This document shows, piece after piece, positions 38,201-49,695 of a stretch of DNA of 64,000 nucleotides. The notes under the pieces are model-generated. The model did not search any database, had not been told where the DNA came from, and was given only the letters and a program-made list of their open reading frames with translations. This stretch comes from Antedon bifida. Its lineage: Eukaryota; Echinodermata; Crinoidea; Comatulida; Antedonidae. The position numbers were made by a program, and so were the translations under genes. How positions within the stretch are numbered: position 1 is the first letter of the stretch; every line of letters begins with the position of its first letter. The stretch is from positions 31,743,409 through 31,807,408 of the forward strand of contig OY727093.1 of assembly GCA_963402885.1 (NCBI GenBank), given 5' to 3'.

Positions 38201-41200
38201 GGTTTAGTGAATGGACCATTTCCCTCCAAGGCAACAGAAACTAGGTCTAAGCTATTCAACTGTTACTTGTAGTTTCAAAGGGTAATACTTTAATGGCACT
38301 TTCACTTTCCAATGTCTTAAGCTCCGTCTACACTATCAAACTAGTTTGACAAAAAAAGTGTGATGTGCCCAAATATGGTAGTGATATGCTTAAATATGGT
38401 AGTGATATGTTTAAAATATGGTAGTGATATCACGTCATCATGTCTGATATGGGCACATCACATTTATTTGTCACATCAAGTTTGATAGTGTAGACAGAGC
38501 TGTAGGATCAGTTTCTATTACCATAAACCTTTTTACCTAGAAACATTATGAATAACTGTGCAGGATGCATAATGTGACAAGTGATTGTGGTAATCTGCAT
38601 TTCGGCGCAGTTTTAAATTTGAATTTAAATTTAGCAAACTGCACTGTTTATGTGAATTCATTAAAAATTATAGTCTGAATAGTACAGTATAATTATGTCA
38701 GAGAGACACACACAAGATTTAATTTCTGTTTACACTATCAGTATCTTATTTTGTTATTACTTTATGTGATAAAAAATGTGATGTGCCCATATAGACATAT
38801 CACTACCATATTTGGGCACATCACACCTTTTTTTGTCAAACTAGAGTTTGATAGTGTAGACAGAGCTTTACAGTTATTAATTTTGTTTATGGGCAGGTAC
38901 AAGCTATTGAATTGTATCCTTTGTGATCAAAAATTCATCTTAGTCCAAATAAAGTCAAAAAGTTTAATTTTATTTTTTATTACTACAAAATCAAGTTTGC
39001 GAGTAAAATAAATCCTACAGCATTATTTGTATTAAATCAAGGAATGTAATCATGTAGTACCCTGTAGTAAACAATGCTTGATCACTTTAATTCTCAAAAC
39101 AGTCAATAATATCGATTATTTTGATGAAAAACATTTAAGTGAAAAATGAGTGAATGTCAAAGTGGTATCCTTGAGACGTTGCATTTGAATTGGTGATTGT
39201 GAAATTGTAATTGTATTTCTGTTGTTGAAATCTATGAATAAATTATGTAATATTTGAATAATTAGGAACTATGGTGCTATTTGTAACAAAACAGTCAGTG
39301 AGGAATATACTGTAGTGTGTATTACAAAGAAGGTGTTTAAAGTACATACAGTGCTATTTATTTTGCTACAGTTTAATATAATATTTGTTTATTATAATTT
39401 TTACAGGGTTTTTATTTTGTGTGTGTGTGTGTGTGGGAGGGGGAGGGGGAGAGGTGGTTGAATAGGAGGTTGGCTATAGAAAATTTACTTTTTTCTTCAA
39501 TTTAGTGCTTAGGATTTAGCAGAATTAAAATACAGTATTTCATAAAAGGGATGGATGGCCAATTATTTCTACAAGCTTACAACAACAAAAAAAAGAATAC
39601 AGCCGACTCTTCCGATACCGGACTCTTTAAAAACCGGAAACTCTCCTAATACCAGACTTTTCTCAGTTACCAAAAGGTCCCAAATTCACTTTTTCCTAAT
39701 AGAAACACATTCCGAATACCAGACTTTCTGGAAAACCAGACATATTTGGCCAGCCTAAAGGTGTCCGGTATTGGAAGAGTTGAGTATTAAACAATTGGAC
39801 AATGATAGTACAATGAATGGAAACTTGAATGACAGACACTAAGGGTTATTACTGCTGTAGTGTAAATATTGAATAGCACATTCTGTACAAGTTCACACTG
39901 ACAAACAAAAAGGTTAACATATAAAATTACCCGTTCAACTCCATTTTGTATATATGTTTTAAATGATGACTCATCTGTGTTGTTGCTGTATAGTATTTTA
40001 TACTCTGTCACCCATTCCTCACTGTCATATCGTCCTTGCGTAGCTACTTCTGTGATCCGACTGACTTCTCCAAGATCCACCATCAAGTACTGGTTGCTGT
40101 CATCACTGCCAGCAGTCCAGCCTCCCTCTCCTGATGAATGAATAAGTACAAATTATATTTTGAGATTGAGAGAAATATTGAGCTCTGTCTACACTATCAA
40201 AATTGTTTGAAAAAAAGTGTGATGTGCCCAAACATGGTAGTGATATGCCCAAATATGGTAGTGATATGACATCATCATGTCGATTAGGCACATCACATTT
40301 TTGATCACATAAAGTTTGATAGTGTAGACAGAGCTTTCAATGTCAAAAGCCTCTGTTTAAAATGTATTATTTCTTAAAATAGACAAATGTAATTTTAGAG
40401 CAATGTCTTCATTGGGCCATGAGCAAAAATCTATTGAACTTCAACTCCGTCATATAATTATTTTCTAACTAAAGTGGAAAAAATGAATACTGCTGGTTAA
40501 AGGGACGAACAACGGCGGCACAGTGACTCATGTCAAAGTAATGAATGAAATCATTTACAATATGATAATGCAAGGTTAATCAATAATTTGGATTATTGAC
40601 AAAATGAATGCATATTAATTGAGTTTGAATCCCAAATGAATAATTACATCAATTTCATTTAATAATTATGTTCTGTATTTAACAAATAGCACTATTAATT
40701 TAACCGATATTAATCAATTACCATCATTTGTTACTAATAGTTAGATAATTGCAAATATATATTATAAGCATACACATTTTTTTTAAATAAATACAACTTA
40801 CAAGTCTCAAAATGATTAACTTACTTTGATGACAATTTTGAATTGATATTTATACATACAGTACTTATATACTGATACTAATTAAAGCTTGGGTCCCACT
40901 TGGACGCAATGCAAGGACGTAAGTCAAGCTTAAGTAAATTGACCAATCATGAAACAATGTGTCGTCCAAACTGTCACCTGTAATTGGTCAACTTGCGCCT
41001 ATCTTGTGTGTCCAAGTGTGAACTAAGATTAAGTAGCACTATCATAGTATGGGTATTTTCATAAAGAGTACAGTATATAAAGCTCTGTCTACACTATCAA
41101 ACTAGTTTGACAAAAAAAGTGTGATGTGCCCAAATATGGTAGTGATATGCCCAAATATGGTAGTGATATGACATCATCATGTCCATATATGGGCACATCA

Positions 41201-44200
41201 CATAGACAGAGCTTTACTGTAGTCACTGGATGTATCCACTCTTTACTGTATATCATACAAAAAAGGGTTTTTAATGAAATTTACATTTAAATGAAAAAAG
41301 CAACATAAACTAACTATATAAGCAATTTTATGTATAATCAATTTTTACTACTGTATGTCAGTAGTTATAAAGTACATTTACCATCTTTCCAATGGAGTCG
41401 TGCGTACTCTGGCCCTCGTAACGATGACAATGATGATGATGCGGTGATCATGTCACGATATATAACACCAGTTTGCATGCCAAGTGGAGCATTGCAAGTT
41501 GCTGAAAGAAAAAAATTGAAATAATATTTTAAAATAAAACTTAAAATATTTAAATTAAAAATTTACCTACAGTACAGTATTAAGTCTATAGTACTCTGAA
41601 GCTCTGTCTGACTGTGATGTACCCATAAATAGACATGATGATGTCATATCACTACATATTTGGGCATATCACTACCATATTTGGGCATATCACTACCATA
41701 TTTGTGTAATCAACTGTTTTTTGATAGTGTAGACACTCTACTGTATAATTTTTTTTTCCAACAAATTTATTTTAAAAATACTGTATCATTCACATCCAAC
41801 AACAGTGGGAAACCTGCCACTCCAGAGAATAGAAAAAAGAATATTAAATACGGAGTACAGTACACTCACCCTGACATAATTTATAAGAAATTATTTGTTA
41901 GTGTAAATACATTCTGGTGAATATTATGGGAAGTACTATTTACTGAAACACTACTAGTACTGTATTTGAAATGGATGTACATAACCCCTTCTACATTCAG
42001 GTACCTATATCAGGGCCGTAGCCACCAGTACAGTTTTAATCTGACTAGTTTTTCACAGAGGGGCCTTTCTTTGACAACCCATTAGTGGCTTGAACAGAGA
42101 TTGTTCCATTTTCTTGTGAAAACCACATCACTGTAATTCAAAGGTAGAACAGAGCCCTTACTGATTGGTCTACTCTCTTGTGTATATAGTTGATGTCTAC
42201 TTTCAGTGGGTCTCGTTTCAAGAATAAAACGATGCCTTTGTTAAATTTTATGACAATTTATAGATGTGTGTCTCTCTACAGTAAATCATTTGAAATTGCA
42301 GAAATGGATTAACAGGAATAAACTAACAAAAAATGCCAGTAATTGTATGAACATTTAAAAGTTTACAAGTAGTATACTGTACTGTCTGTCTTAGCTATTC
42401 CTTTCTGAATTTGAAAAAAAACCCCAAAACAAATGGTATAAACGTACTGGACTGTAAAAATGTCTACAGTATGTTAGTTAAAATCTTAAAAAGTATCAAA
42501 ACGACATATTATTTATTATTTGAAAGAAGCTTGTATTCATTAATTTTGCATGGTGTGAGCATGGAGCTATAGCCCATGGTGTGAGAGTACAGTAATACTG
42601 TATACTGCAGCAGACAGACAGACATGGCAAATAGAGTTAGTAACGGATGGATGCTTTCTTCACCTTGCAGTCATTATGCTATCTTTCCATTTAAATTATT
42701 GAAAATCAATTTCATTTTTGTGTTTCATTTTATGTTTAAATTAAAGCAGCATTTATTGAAATACATACAAGTACTATAGATGGTTTCATACAGCACAGTA
42801 CTATTACTTTTTATCAACAATAAACAGTCTTGTTTTACTACTGTACACTGTACTGTAGGTACACACAACCAAGATACAGTAATGTATATTATTATATTCC
42901 TTGTCAGTATACAGTACTGTATAGTACAATAGCATTAATATAATATATTAAAGTGTTGTGTCTATGTCAGATTAATGATATGCTTTCCAACATTGTACAG
43001 TACTGTTACAGGTACAGTAGTAATACTAATAACAAATTTAAAAGATTTGAAATAAGTTTGATAAGATAAATTAAACATGAATCAAACAAAGAGATCATAC
43101 TGTAATCCAACTGCAAACGTATGATAAATATTTAAAAAATGCGTATTAGAATGAAATGCTTGCATACGATGTGCGTGATGTCAAGCTGTGTACTGCGTAC
43201 ATTAGAAGTAAATCGAAAATAACAATAATTTTCAAAATGTTCAAATAATCGGAATATTCTTAAAATACTAAAAAACTGAAAGAATATTTTGGTAATATGA
43301 TGTGTTACAGGAGATTTTAGTATCTTCTTAGATTAATGAGATCAGTACTGTAAGTAATTTGTTTTTGATGTTAATCTGACATTTCAAATGAGCAATATTT
43401 GATGGAAATGGACTATTAACAAGAAATATAATCACTGAAACTACATCCTTACACTCTGAGTCTGATTATCATCATTCAATAATTGGAAAAAAAACAGTTT
43501 AAAGTCATAAATAAGGTTTTACTTTTATCAGCTAAAATTAAGACTTACCAGTATTGAGGCTGTTGTTCACTATCAAACTAGGTTGACAAAAAAAGTGTGA
43601 TGTGCCCAAATATGGTAGTGATATGCTTAAATATGGTAGTGATATGACATCATCATGTCTATACAGTATATGGGCACATCACATTTTTTGTCACATAAAG
43701 TTTGATAGTGTAGACAGAGATTTATACCTGTGCAGGATCCCCAATAATTGGTAATTCAAAATGTCTTAATTATATTATGTATTATATTTTGGAAATTGAT
43801 TATTATTTAACACAGGAACATTAATCAACATTTTTTTCTCCTTCAATTCAAAAAAGTTGATTAATTATAAACCTACGCCCACTGTTACTCTATTGGTCCC
43901 ATGTGTTAAGAACCAACTTAATGATAAGTAAGTAGCAAGCTCAAATGAAATGAATACTAATAGCTTTCATTGCTATATTTAGATTAATTGGAAACAGATC
44001 TCTCCCACACAACATCACACAAGTTTAACCTGTCTGGTTGCTGAGTGCGATCGCACAGTAAGCACAACTCACATTGATTATCTGGGAATCAAGCGCCTTT
44101 TAGCGCTTTGTTACAGATCAATAATTCTAAAACAAATATTATAATCCAGAATAATCATTTTAATTTGCTATAATAATTTACAAATCAATAACTGTACTCT

Positions 44201-45732
44201 GGTGCTGCATAGTTTAATGTGCTCTTTTATGGATTTCTTTCAATTATATTAAATATGTATTTACAGTAAAGTACAGTGTTGTAGCATTAACAGTAAAATT
44301 TAAATAATTATAGAAAAGAGAGGATCGCTAATGTTGCATTCTAATTTATCGTTTCTTATAAAAACATACATGTCATTCATTATGACACAAGATCTCAAGA
44401 TCAACTAATGCTACCTAAACCTAGAACGGACTATAAAAAACGGAGCTTGTCTTATAGAGGTGCTAAATTATGGAATGAACTAAGTGATGACATAAAAAAT
44501 GTAAAAACATCTTTTAATTTTAAATTAAAATTAAAAAATGTATGATTAATATTATATTTAAATATACTATAGTTCAAATTATATGATGTCAGAAATGTAT
44601 TAAGATTTTCAATTCAATAAGGTTAATATGTTAGAGCATTTATTTGTAAGTAATTACTTTCTTAATGTTAATCTTGGTGTTCACTCTTTTGTACGATTTG
44701 GATTTTACAAATTTTAAAATTCTAATTTGTTTTAATACTGTAATTTAATATTAATGTAGATGTGTAAATTAAGATTTTCAGTTTTTGGTTAAATCCTTAT
44801 TAATAATTTAATTAATATCTTTAGTATTAAGTTTCATTGTCATTGTCAAGATAAACTCTTGTTGTTAATTGTTTAATTGCTAAATAGTGTATAATGTCTT
44901 ACGGCCTTGTCGAAAAACACCATTGAGGTGAACAAGTGTTACCGTGATTAAATAAAGTTTTTTTTATTATTATTATTATGTAAATCTTTTTTTATTTTAA
45001 CAATTTATTATTAATAAATAATATTATTATTAATTATTATTACTTGCATTATTTATCAATGTAGGAATGGATATTATATCTTAAGTAAGGTTTTATCGAG
45101 CTGTGTTTATACTGTACTGAAATACTTACTGCGCAGTTTCAAATTTTCTTCACAATTTCAATTGAGTGTTTTGATTCAAATTGCGCAATAAAATCCTTGC
45201 GTAATTTCAAATTGTGCATAATAAACATACCCACTTCGGACTTCGATTATTTTATTCAAGTTATCAATAATGACAGATCAAACCTTTTCTTTTATTAATA
45301 TTAGATCTTACGAATTTATACGAGTTGTAAGTTTTTGGTTTTACTTGCTTTGTAATTGTTACAAATTGTACAATTTTCTAAAAATAAGTTTAGTGGAATG
45401 TACATTAATCTATCTACCTCAAATGTAAAAAATCTAGGCCCAGGCTGTTTATGTCATCATATCAGTCGAGACTTCCTCTCAATTGACAATAGTCATTTCC
45501 TGACATTCCACCTGTAGGGCAACCTCTCACCTGCCTCCTGGCTCAGACTAACTAGGGCCTAGCTCGCAATGTAGGCCTAACGGAAACGGGCTACTTCATA
45601 TACTCAGATCTTATTTGAAATTAAATAAATTAAAAGAGAGTGATACTTACTATCTGCTTGAGATTCTTTAACGATTAAACTTGCAAACAAAGCAATCAAA
45701 ATCTGTTTAAATTGCATTAAAGTTAGCTCCAT
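26227..45732 (-). CDS. contactin-associated protein / neurexin IV (CASPR family)
   Basis: Single-pass adhesion protein of septate and axo-glial junctions in other animals. Twenty-two coding exons join in frame: 45732-45651, 41501-41382, 40130-39931, 37150-37009, 36185-35976, 34564-34386, 34058-33793, 33522-33371, 32942-32805, 32496-32361, 32048-31945, 31805-31686, 31400-31197, 30915-30833, 30558-30357, 29854-29456, 29039-28806, 28428-28243, 27890-27763, 27585-27498, 27256-26987, 26414-26227; 1276 aa. Order: signal peptide, F5/8 type C domain about 30-181 (ARYVRLNP), two laminin G, EGF about 543-577 ([12 protein letters not shown]), fibrinogen-like region about 578-780 (GGAGPGTRK), laminin G, EGF about 955-990 ([12 protein letters not shown]), laminin G, TM about 1215-1231. 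The tail of about 45 residues carries a protein-4.1-type GGEYHTNE and a C-terminal EWYL that could bind PDZ domains. Intron 1 is 4.1 kb. The domain order is that of the CNTNAP family; no vertebrate paralogue is favoured. Confidence 0.94.
26560..26687 (-). mobile_element. family A MITE, copy 12
   Basis: Reverse orientation, in the last CNTNAP intron; right terminus eroded (AGATAGACAGA). Confidence 0.82.
26740..26970. repeat. 23-24 bp minisatellite in last CNTNAP intron
   Basis: About nine copies of GGGACTATACTTGAATCAAG plus CAT, ending some 15 bp before the splice donor of the exon at 26987. Confidence 0.92.
28465..28770 (-). repeat. 21 bp minisatellite grown from a family A MITE
   Basis: About 14 units of CATATCACTACCATATTAAG plus G. 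The unit is the reverse complement of the internal repeat of family A elements, and the array ends in TACATCACACTTTTTTT, which is family A sequence. The element's outer termini are gone. In a CNTNAP intron; the open frames across it are by-products of the 21 bp period. Confidence 0.9.
30189..30337 (+). mobile_element. family A MITE, copy 13
   Basis: Plus orientation, one core unit; ends 19 bp from the CNTNAP exon at 30357 on the donor side. Confidence 0.9.
30617..30745 (+). mobile_element. family A MITE, copy 14
   Basis: Plus orientation, one core unit, right arm shortened; fills nearly half of a 274 bp CNTNAP intron. Confidence 0.87.
31129..31163 (+). mobile_element. family A MITE, right-end fragment
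   Basis: Only TTACATAAAGTTTGATTGTG and the terminal GGACAGAGCTTTA remain, 33 bp from the CNTNAP exon at 31197. Confidence 0.75.
32178..32331 (+). mobile_element. family A MITE, copy 15
   Basis: Plus orientation, two core units; fills half of a 312 bp CNTNAP intron, 29 bp from the splice donor. Confidence 0.9.
32985..33048. mobile_element. family B MITE, partial
   Basis: Only the part from TGTGATTGGTCAACTCACTT to CTCTAGTGGGAACCAAGC remains; in a CNTNAP intron. Confidence 0.7.
33132..33337 (-). mobile_element. family A MITE, copy 16
   Basis: Reverse orientation, with CAAACTAGAATATAAAT repeated next to the right arm, which makes it the longest short copy (about 206 bp). Confidence 0.87.
34663..34820 (-). 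mobile_element. family A MITE, copy 17
   Basis: Reverse orientation in a CNTNAP intron; right arm lacks the TTTGATAG block. Confidence 0.85.
35330..35490 (+). repeat. possible LINE 3' tail
   Basis: T-rich stretch ending TTTGTCTTTGTATTGAATAA, similar in style to 3810-4010. No coding part is attached in this orientation. Confidence 0.3.
35699..35890 (-). pseudogene. LINE reverse-transcriptase C-terminal remnant
   Basis: The minus strand reads a 61-codon frame with [20 protein letters not shown] followed by [10 protein letters not shown] and a stop. This resembles the C-terminal tail of CR1/jockey-like ORF2 proteins. The rest of the element is missing. In a CNTNAP intron. Confidence 0.55.
36301..36623. 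mobile_element. family C MITE, copy 2
   Basis: Ends TTAAAGATATATTGTCCCCC and GGGGGACAATACATCTTTAA, 323 bp, in a CNTNAP intron. Confidence 0.85.
36785..37040. repeat. tandem duplication spanning a CNTNAP exon end
   Basis: About 125 bp present twice (about 36785-36915 and 36917-37040). The shared part includes CAGCTAAACATCCATAAAAT, which in the right copy is the last 32 coding bases of the exon 37009-37150, and the adjacent splice donor. Confidence 0.85.
37365..37690 (+). repeat. probable SINE, second family
   Basis: B-box-like GGGTTCGAGGCTC near 37408, then a body ending AGCGCCATGAGCAATGATCC and GGAATTTGGCGCTTTACAAT. The 3' part matches 25150-25285, so these are likely one family. Confidence 0.55.
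37741..37908 (+). mobile_element. family A MITE, copy 18
   Basis: Plus orientation, two core units, both termini present. Confidence 0.9.
38317..38503 (+). mobile_element. family A MITE, copy 19 (three core units)
   Basis: Plus orientation with three successive core units, an intermediate step toward the array at 28465-28770. Confidence 0.9.
38719..38870 (-). mobile_element. family A MITE, copy 20
   Basis: Reverse orientation; left arm carries a small insertion after TACACTATCA. Confidence 0.83.
39600..39784. mobile_element. family D MITE (pogo/Tc1-like ends), copy 2
   Basis: Ends CAGCCGACTCTTCCGATACC and CGGTATTGGAAGAGTTGAG, flanked by TA on both sides. Interior related to 14578-14752 in inverted order. 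Confidence 0.82.
40178..40337 (+). mobile_element. family A MITE, copy 21
   Basis: Plus orientation, two core units; 47 bp upstream (acceptor side) of the CNTNAP exon 40130-39931. Confidence 0.88.
40884..41033. mobile_element. family B MITE, diverged
   Basis: TTAAAGCTTGGGTCCCACTT at the left, GTGTCCAAGTGTGAACTAAG at the right, GACCAATCAT inside; diverged from the copy at 10796. Confidence 0.6.
41078..41215 (+). mobile_element. family A MITE, copy 22
   Basis: Plus orientation; the right arm is deleted down to the terminal AGACAGAGCTTTA. Confidence 0.86.
41598..41738 (-). mobile_element. family A MITE, copy 23
   Basis: Reverse orientation, two core units, both ends degraded; in CNTNAP intron 1. 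Confidence 0.78.
41739..44300. other. CNTNAP intron 1 interior
   Basis: AT-rich intron sequence with one family A copy. It is unusually rich in the self-complementary words TACAGTA and GTACTGTAC around 42590-43030. No exon or gene seen on either strand. Confidence 0.5.
43560..43723 (+). mobile_element. family A MITE, copy 24
   Basis: Plus orientation, two core units, outermost left end missing; in CNTNAP intron 1. Confidence 0.86.
44345..44990 (+). pseudogene. LINE (CR1/L2/jockey-like) 3' end with ORF2 C-terminus
   Basis: From 44345 to 44545 the plus strand reads the last part of a reverse-transcriptase ORF2 with [20 protein letters not shown], then [20 protein letters not shown] and a stop after KLKLKNV. 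The YRGAKLWN block is typical of the ORF2 tail in several non-LTR clades. The following 3' UTR ends with CGGCCTTGTCGAAAAACACC, TTAAATAAAG and an ATT microsatellite. The 5' part is missing, a usual insertion truncation. Confidence 0.8.
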
Positions 45733-46050
45733 TTTAATAATTTTATCAACTACCACACGGCCGCGGCATCGCTACTTTCCCTTTTTTCTCGGGTCTATTG
45801 TGATTTTTACCTTTCCCGACAAAAAATAAACCAATCATCAATCATTACGACACACGCCAAACAGTCTTGATAAATAGGTGGCGCTATTCCACATGTAATT
45901 GCAGAGCAGGGGTTTGTTTTGAAAATCATTTTTGATTGTTGTTTAATATTGTTAAAATTATATTATTTGTGTGTTTTATCACAAAGCAAAATAAGTGTTT
46001 CGTGTTCTTAAATTACTTTTCTCTCCATCTAGATCTATAGTTTTTGTGAA
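45733..46050. promoter_or_regulatory. bidirectional promoter of CNTNAP gene and TPK1
   Basis: The start codons of the two divergent genes are 318 bp apart. The interval has the only GC-rich patch nearby (ACACGGCCGCGGCATCG, 45755-45771) beside a pyrimidine run, and no evident TATA box. Shared promoter use is inferred from position. Confidence 0.6.
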
Positions 46051-48004
46051 ATGTCTTCCAGTTTAACGCATGCAGCAAACATATTTAGGCCTTTAAATTT
46101 TTTAGAAAAAGATGAAGGTAGGTACAGTACATTCATTTTTAAGGACTGTTCCTTTTATTGATGATGATATTAAGTAGATTAGTGAATTTCTAAGTCTGGA
46201 AAGATGTTATTTATGTATTGTGGCTTGCGTTTTACTTAATTACACTCCTAAGCCAATGATCTAATTTTGACACCCTAGAATCGACTTAGCGTATTTCATA
46301 CAATATAATATTAACCATACCATTATTTGATAATAATACTAATTTGTTTTGGGTAAAATTACAATTTTTATTTTGTCTTATGTAGTGGCAAACTATGGTT
46401 TGATTCTGCTGAACCAACCAATGAATGATTTAGTGTCAAGGCTTTGGAAGCAAGCTGTATACAAAGCATCAGTTGATGGAGCTACAAATTATCTATTTCA
46501 GGACCAACATTTTAAAGAGTATATAAATTGTATATTTCATTATTTTCAGTATGATCTGTCAATATAATTATATTATACATATTCGTAATATTCATTCTAT
46601 TGTTCAGTTTCGTTCCAGATTTGGTTTCTGGCGATTTTGATTCAATAAATAAAGATGTACTGCAACATTACAAAAATATGGTGAGTTTAATATGTGTATC
46701 TATGTATATGTTTGATTAAATATAACAATAGTAATAACAACAATGAAAATGTCTTTGTTTTATTTTCTTTATTTCTTTATTTCTGTAGGGGTGTGAAATT
46801 GTAGAAACTGAAGATCAGAATGAAACAGATTTTACAAAAGCCTTAAACCTTGTACTGCATCGCCTTAAAGAAAACAAAATTGAAGTAAATATTCTGGAAG
46901 ATTTTGCACTCTAGAATTGAATAATGATTCAAACCTGTTCTTTGGGACTCTCCCCCCCCCCCCCCCCTCCCCCTATGACCAACTCCTAATCACAGGATAA
47001 TTTTGTTCTACTGGGAAAAATACTTATAGTTACTATTCAGCGAGTTTCAGTTTTTGATTGCTATTTAGAAGCATTTTGTTTACCTTTTTTTTTCACTGCC
47101 TAATTACGAAAGTAATTTGTATGCTAGCATCTATCAGCAGTATAAAATGTCATAATTACCAAATATGGTTAGTAGCTTAACAGAATATCAGGTTGTTTTA
47201 TTTTTGTCTTTATGCAGGTTGAGTACATAATAGCATTGGGTGCTTTAGGTGGCCGCTTGGACCATACGTTATCTAACATAAACACATTGTACATGGCAGC
47301 ACAAATAACCTCTACACCGGTATATCTCATAGGGCAGGAATCTCTTGCCCTGCTTCTCAATACGGTATGTCCATCAATTTTAATAATGATGTAAAAATAA
47401 ATAAAAAGCATAAAAATAATAATAAAAATAACAAAATAATAATAGAAAGAAATAAACAAAATCCAATCAAAACTAAACAAAAAATCAGCTGTTACTGCTG
47501 CCACCACACCGACTAGTTGTTCCATGTGGAAACTCACAAAGATGAAGATGTACTTTGATAGAAAATTGAACAAAGACAGCTGCAAAAATAAGAGGCTATC
47601 AGAATTTTGTATCATGAAACCTCTCTTTTTATTTACCACATTAATTATTCAACTCTGGTGTGCTGATCTGGTAAGGCTCTGCACTTCTGGCTGCTGTCAG
47701 TTTGTAGAGGGCCTAATCCAAACTTCCTCAGTTAAGGACAATAATAAATACATGTGTTCTCTTACAGGGTAAACATACCATTGAGGTAAACACTGGCTAT
47801 GAGGCCGAATGGTGCGGTCTAATACCAGTAGGTCAACCTTGCCAAGATGTAACTACCACAGGTCTAAAATGGAACCTGACCAATCACAAACTTGAATTCG
47901 GAGGTTGCATCAGCACATCAAATACTTTCACAGAAGAACAAAAACATGTGACTGTTGAAACTGATCAACCATTATTGTGGACGATGGGAATAAAGATGAA
48001 ATAA
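46051..48004 (+). CDS. TPK1: thiamine pyrophosphokinase
   Basis: Cytosolic enzyme that transfers pyrophosphate from ATP to thiamine to make thiamine diphosphate. Six coding exons join in frame: 46051-46117, 46386-46518, 46608-46680, 46789-46884, 47218-47364, 47768-48004, giving 250 aa (human 243). The N-terminal domain has GLILLNQP, the SVDGATNYL block (ADGGANRL in the human enzyme), the catalytic LVSGDFDSI and the [11 protein letters not shown] block (DQDHTDF in human). The C-terminal domain has [30 protein letters not shown] and ends [11 protein letters not shown]. All hallmark motifs are present, so activity is expected. The ATG chosen follows a short 5' leader and gives a family-like length. 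The poly(A) signal near 48258 lies in LINE-like sequence. Confidence 0.96.
46952..46969 (+). repeat. poly-C run in TPK1 intron 4
   Basis: An uninterrupted run of about 16 C followed by TCCCCC, in a TPK1 intron; its length may vary or be misassembled. Confidence 0.9.
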
Positions 48005-48069
48005 TAATAATGGGAATGGTAGAATTTAAGTATACATGAACTTAAAAAACAAATCATATTATTAAGCCA

Positions 48070-48300
48070 ATAATTTAATTTTTATTAATTTAAGTTTGTT
48101 ATGGGTTTAACTTTGTATTTTTAAACACTTTTCAACTTTTGTATTGTTTTAGTTACATTTACTTAATTTTTTTTTGTTTTTTCTTGTAAATAGTTTTGTA
48201 TACTAAAACAGCCTTGTTAAAAACACTATATTAAGTGATCAAGTTTTTCCGTTTTCAAATAAAGTTATTAAATTAAATAAAATAATAATAAAATGCTAAG
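48070..48300 (+). repeat. LINE 3' tail forming TPK1's poly(A) region
   Basis: CAGCCTTGTTAAAAACACT, GATCAAGTTTTTCCG and CAAATAAAGTTATTAAAT parallel, in order, the 3' UTR end of the LINE at 44345-44990. It starts about 65 bp after the TPK1 stop and supplies the only good AATAAA (48258-48263). Confidence 0.55.
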
Positions 48301-48395
48301 ACAAGGTGCAGGGTATTAAATTAACTTATATTTATTGGGATAATGTTGTATTATATATGGTGTAAAAAATTATATTTAATATTTATTAATCTGCT

Positions 48396-48426
48396 TTTTG
48401 TCACATAAAGTTTGATAGTGTAAACA
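48396..48426 (+). mobile_element. family A MITE, right-end fragment
   Basis: TTTTGTCACATAAAGTTTGA and TAGTGTAAACACT only. Confidence 0.75.
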
Positions 48427-48802
48427 CTCATTGTAGCAAAGAAAGAATAAACTGAAAAATAACGACCTGTTCAGTTTTACTATCTCTTTATTCACACTCA
48501 AAATATTTTAGTTAATTCTTATTAATATGTTACCAAATTTAATATTGAAAATGTGATTATTTGCAAAACACATATAAAAAAATGTCTTGCAAATAACCAA
48601 AATCTGACAATGCTGTTATGTACAATTTCTAAATGAAAATCAGTTGAAGAAATCCTCATTTCATCCTAAGTTGTGGTGTCACCATATCCTCTTAGATTTT
48701 ACATTTTTATAAAAAACAAGCGGTGTTTACGAGAAAGCGGGCCATTGTCATTTTATTTGTTCCAGTTTGTACAGTTAGTTTGCAGTCTATTGTCTGGACG
48801 TA
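48427..48802. other. region between TPK1 and SEC61G
   Basis: Convergent ends of TPK1 (+) and SEC61G (-). It contains the SEC61G 3' UTR; no other gene seen. Confidence 0.5.

Positions 48803-49695
<893 letters not shown>

Noticed and set aside
47169..47639. 156-residue minus-strand frame
   Set aside because: Antisense to TPK1 exon 5 and an A-rich intron; composition is low-complexity.
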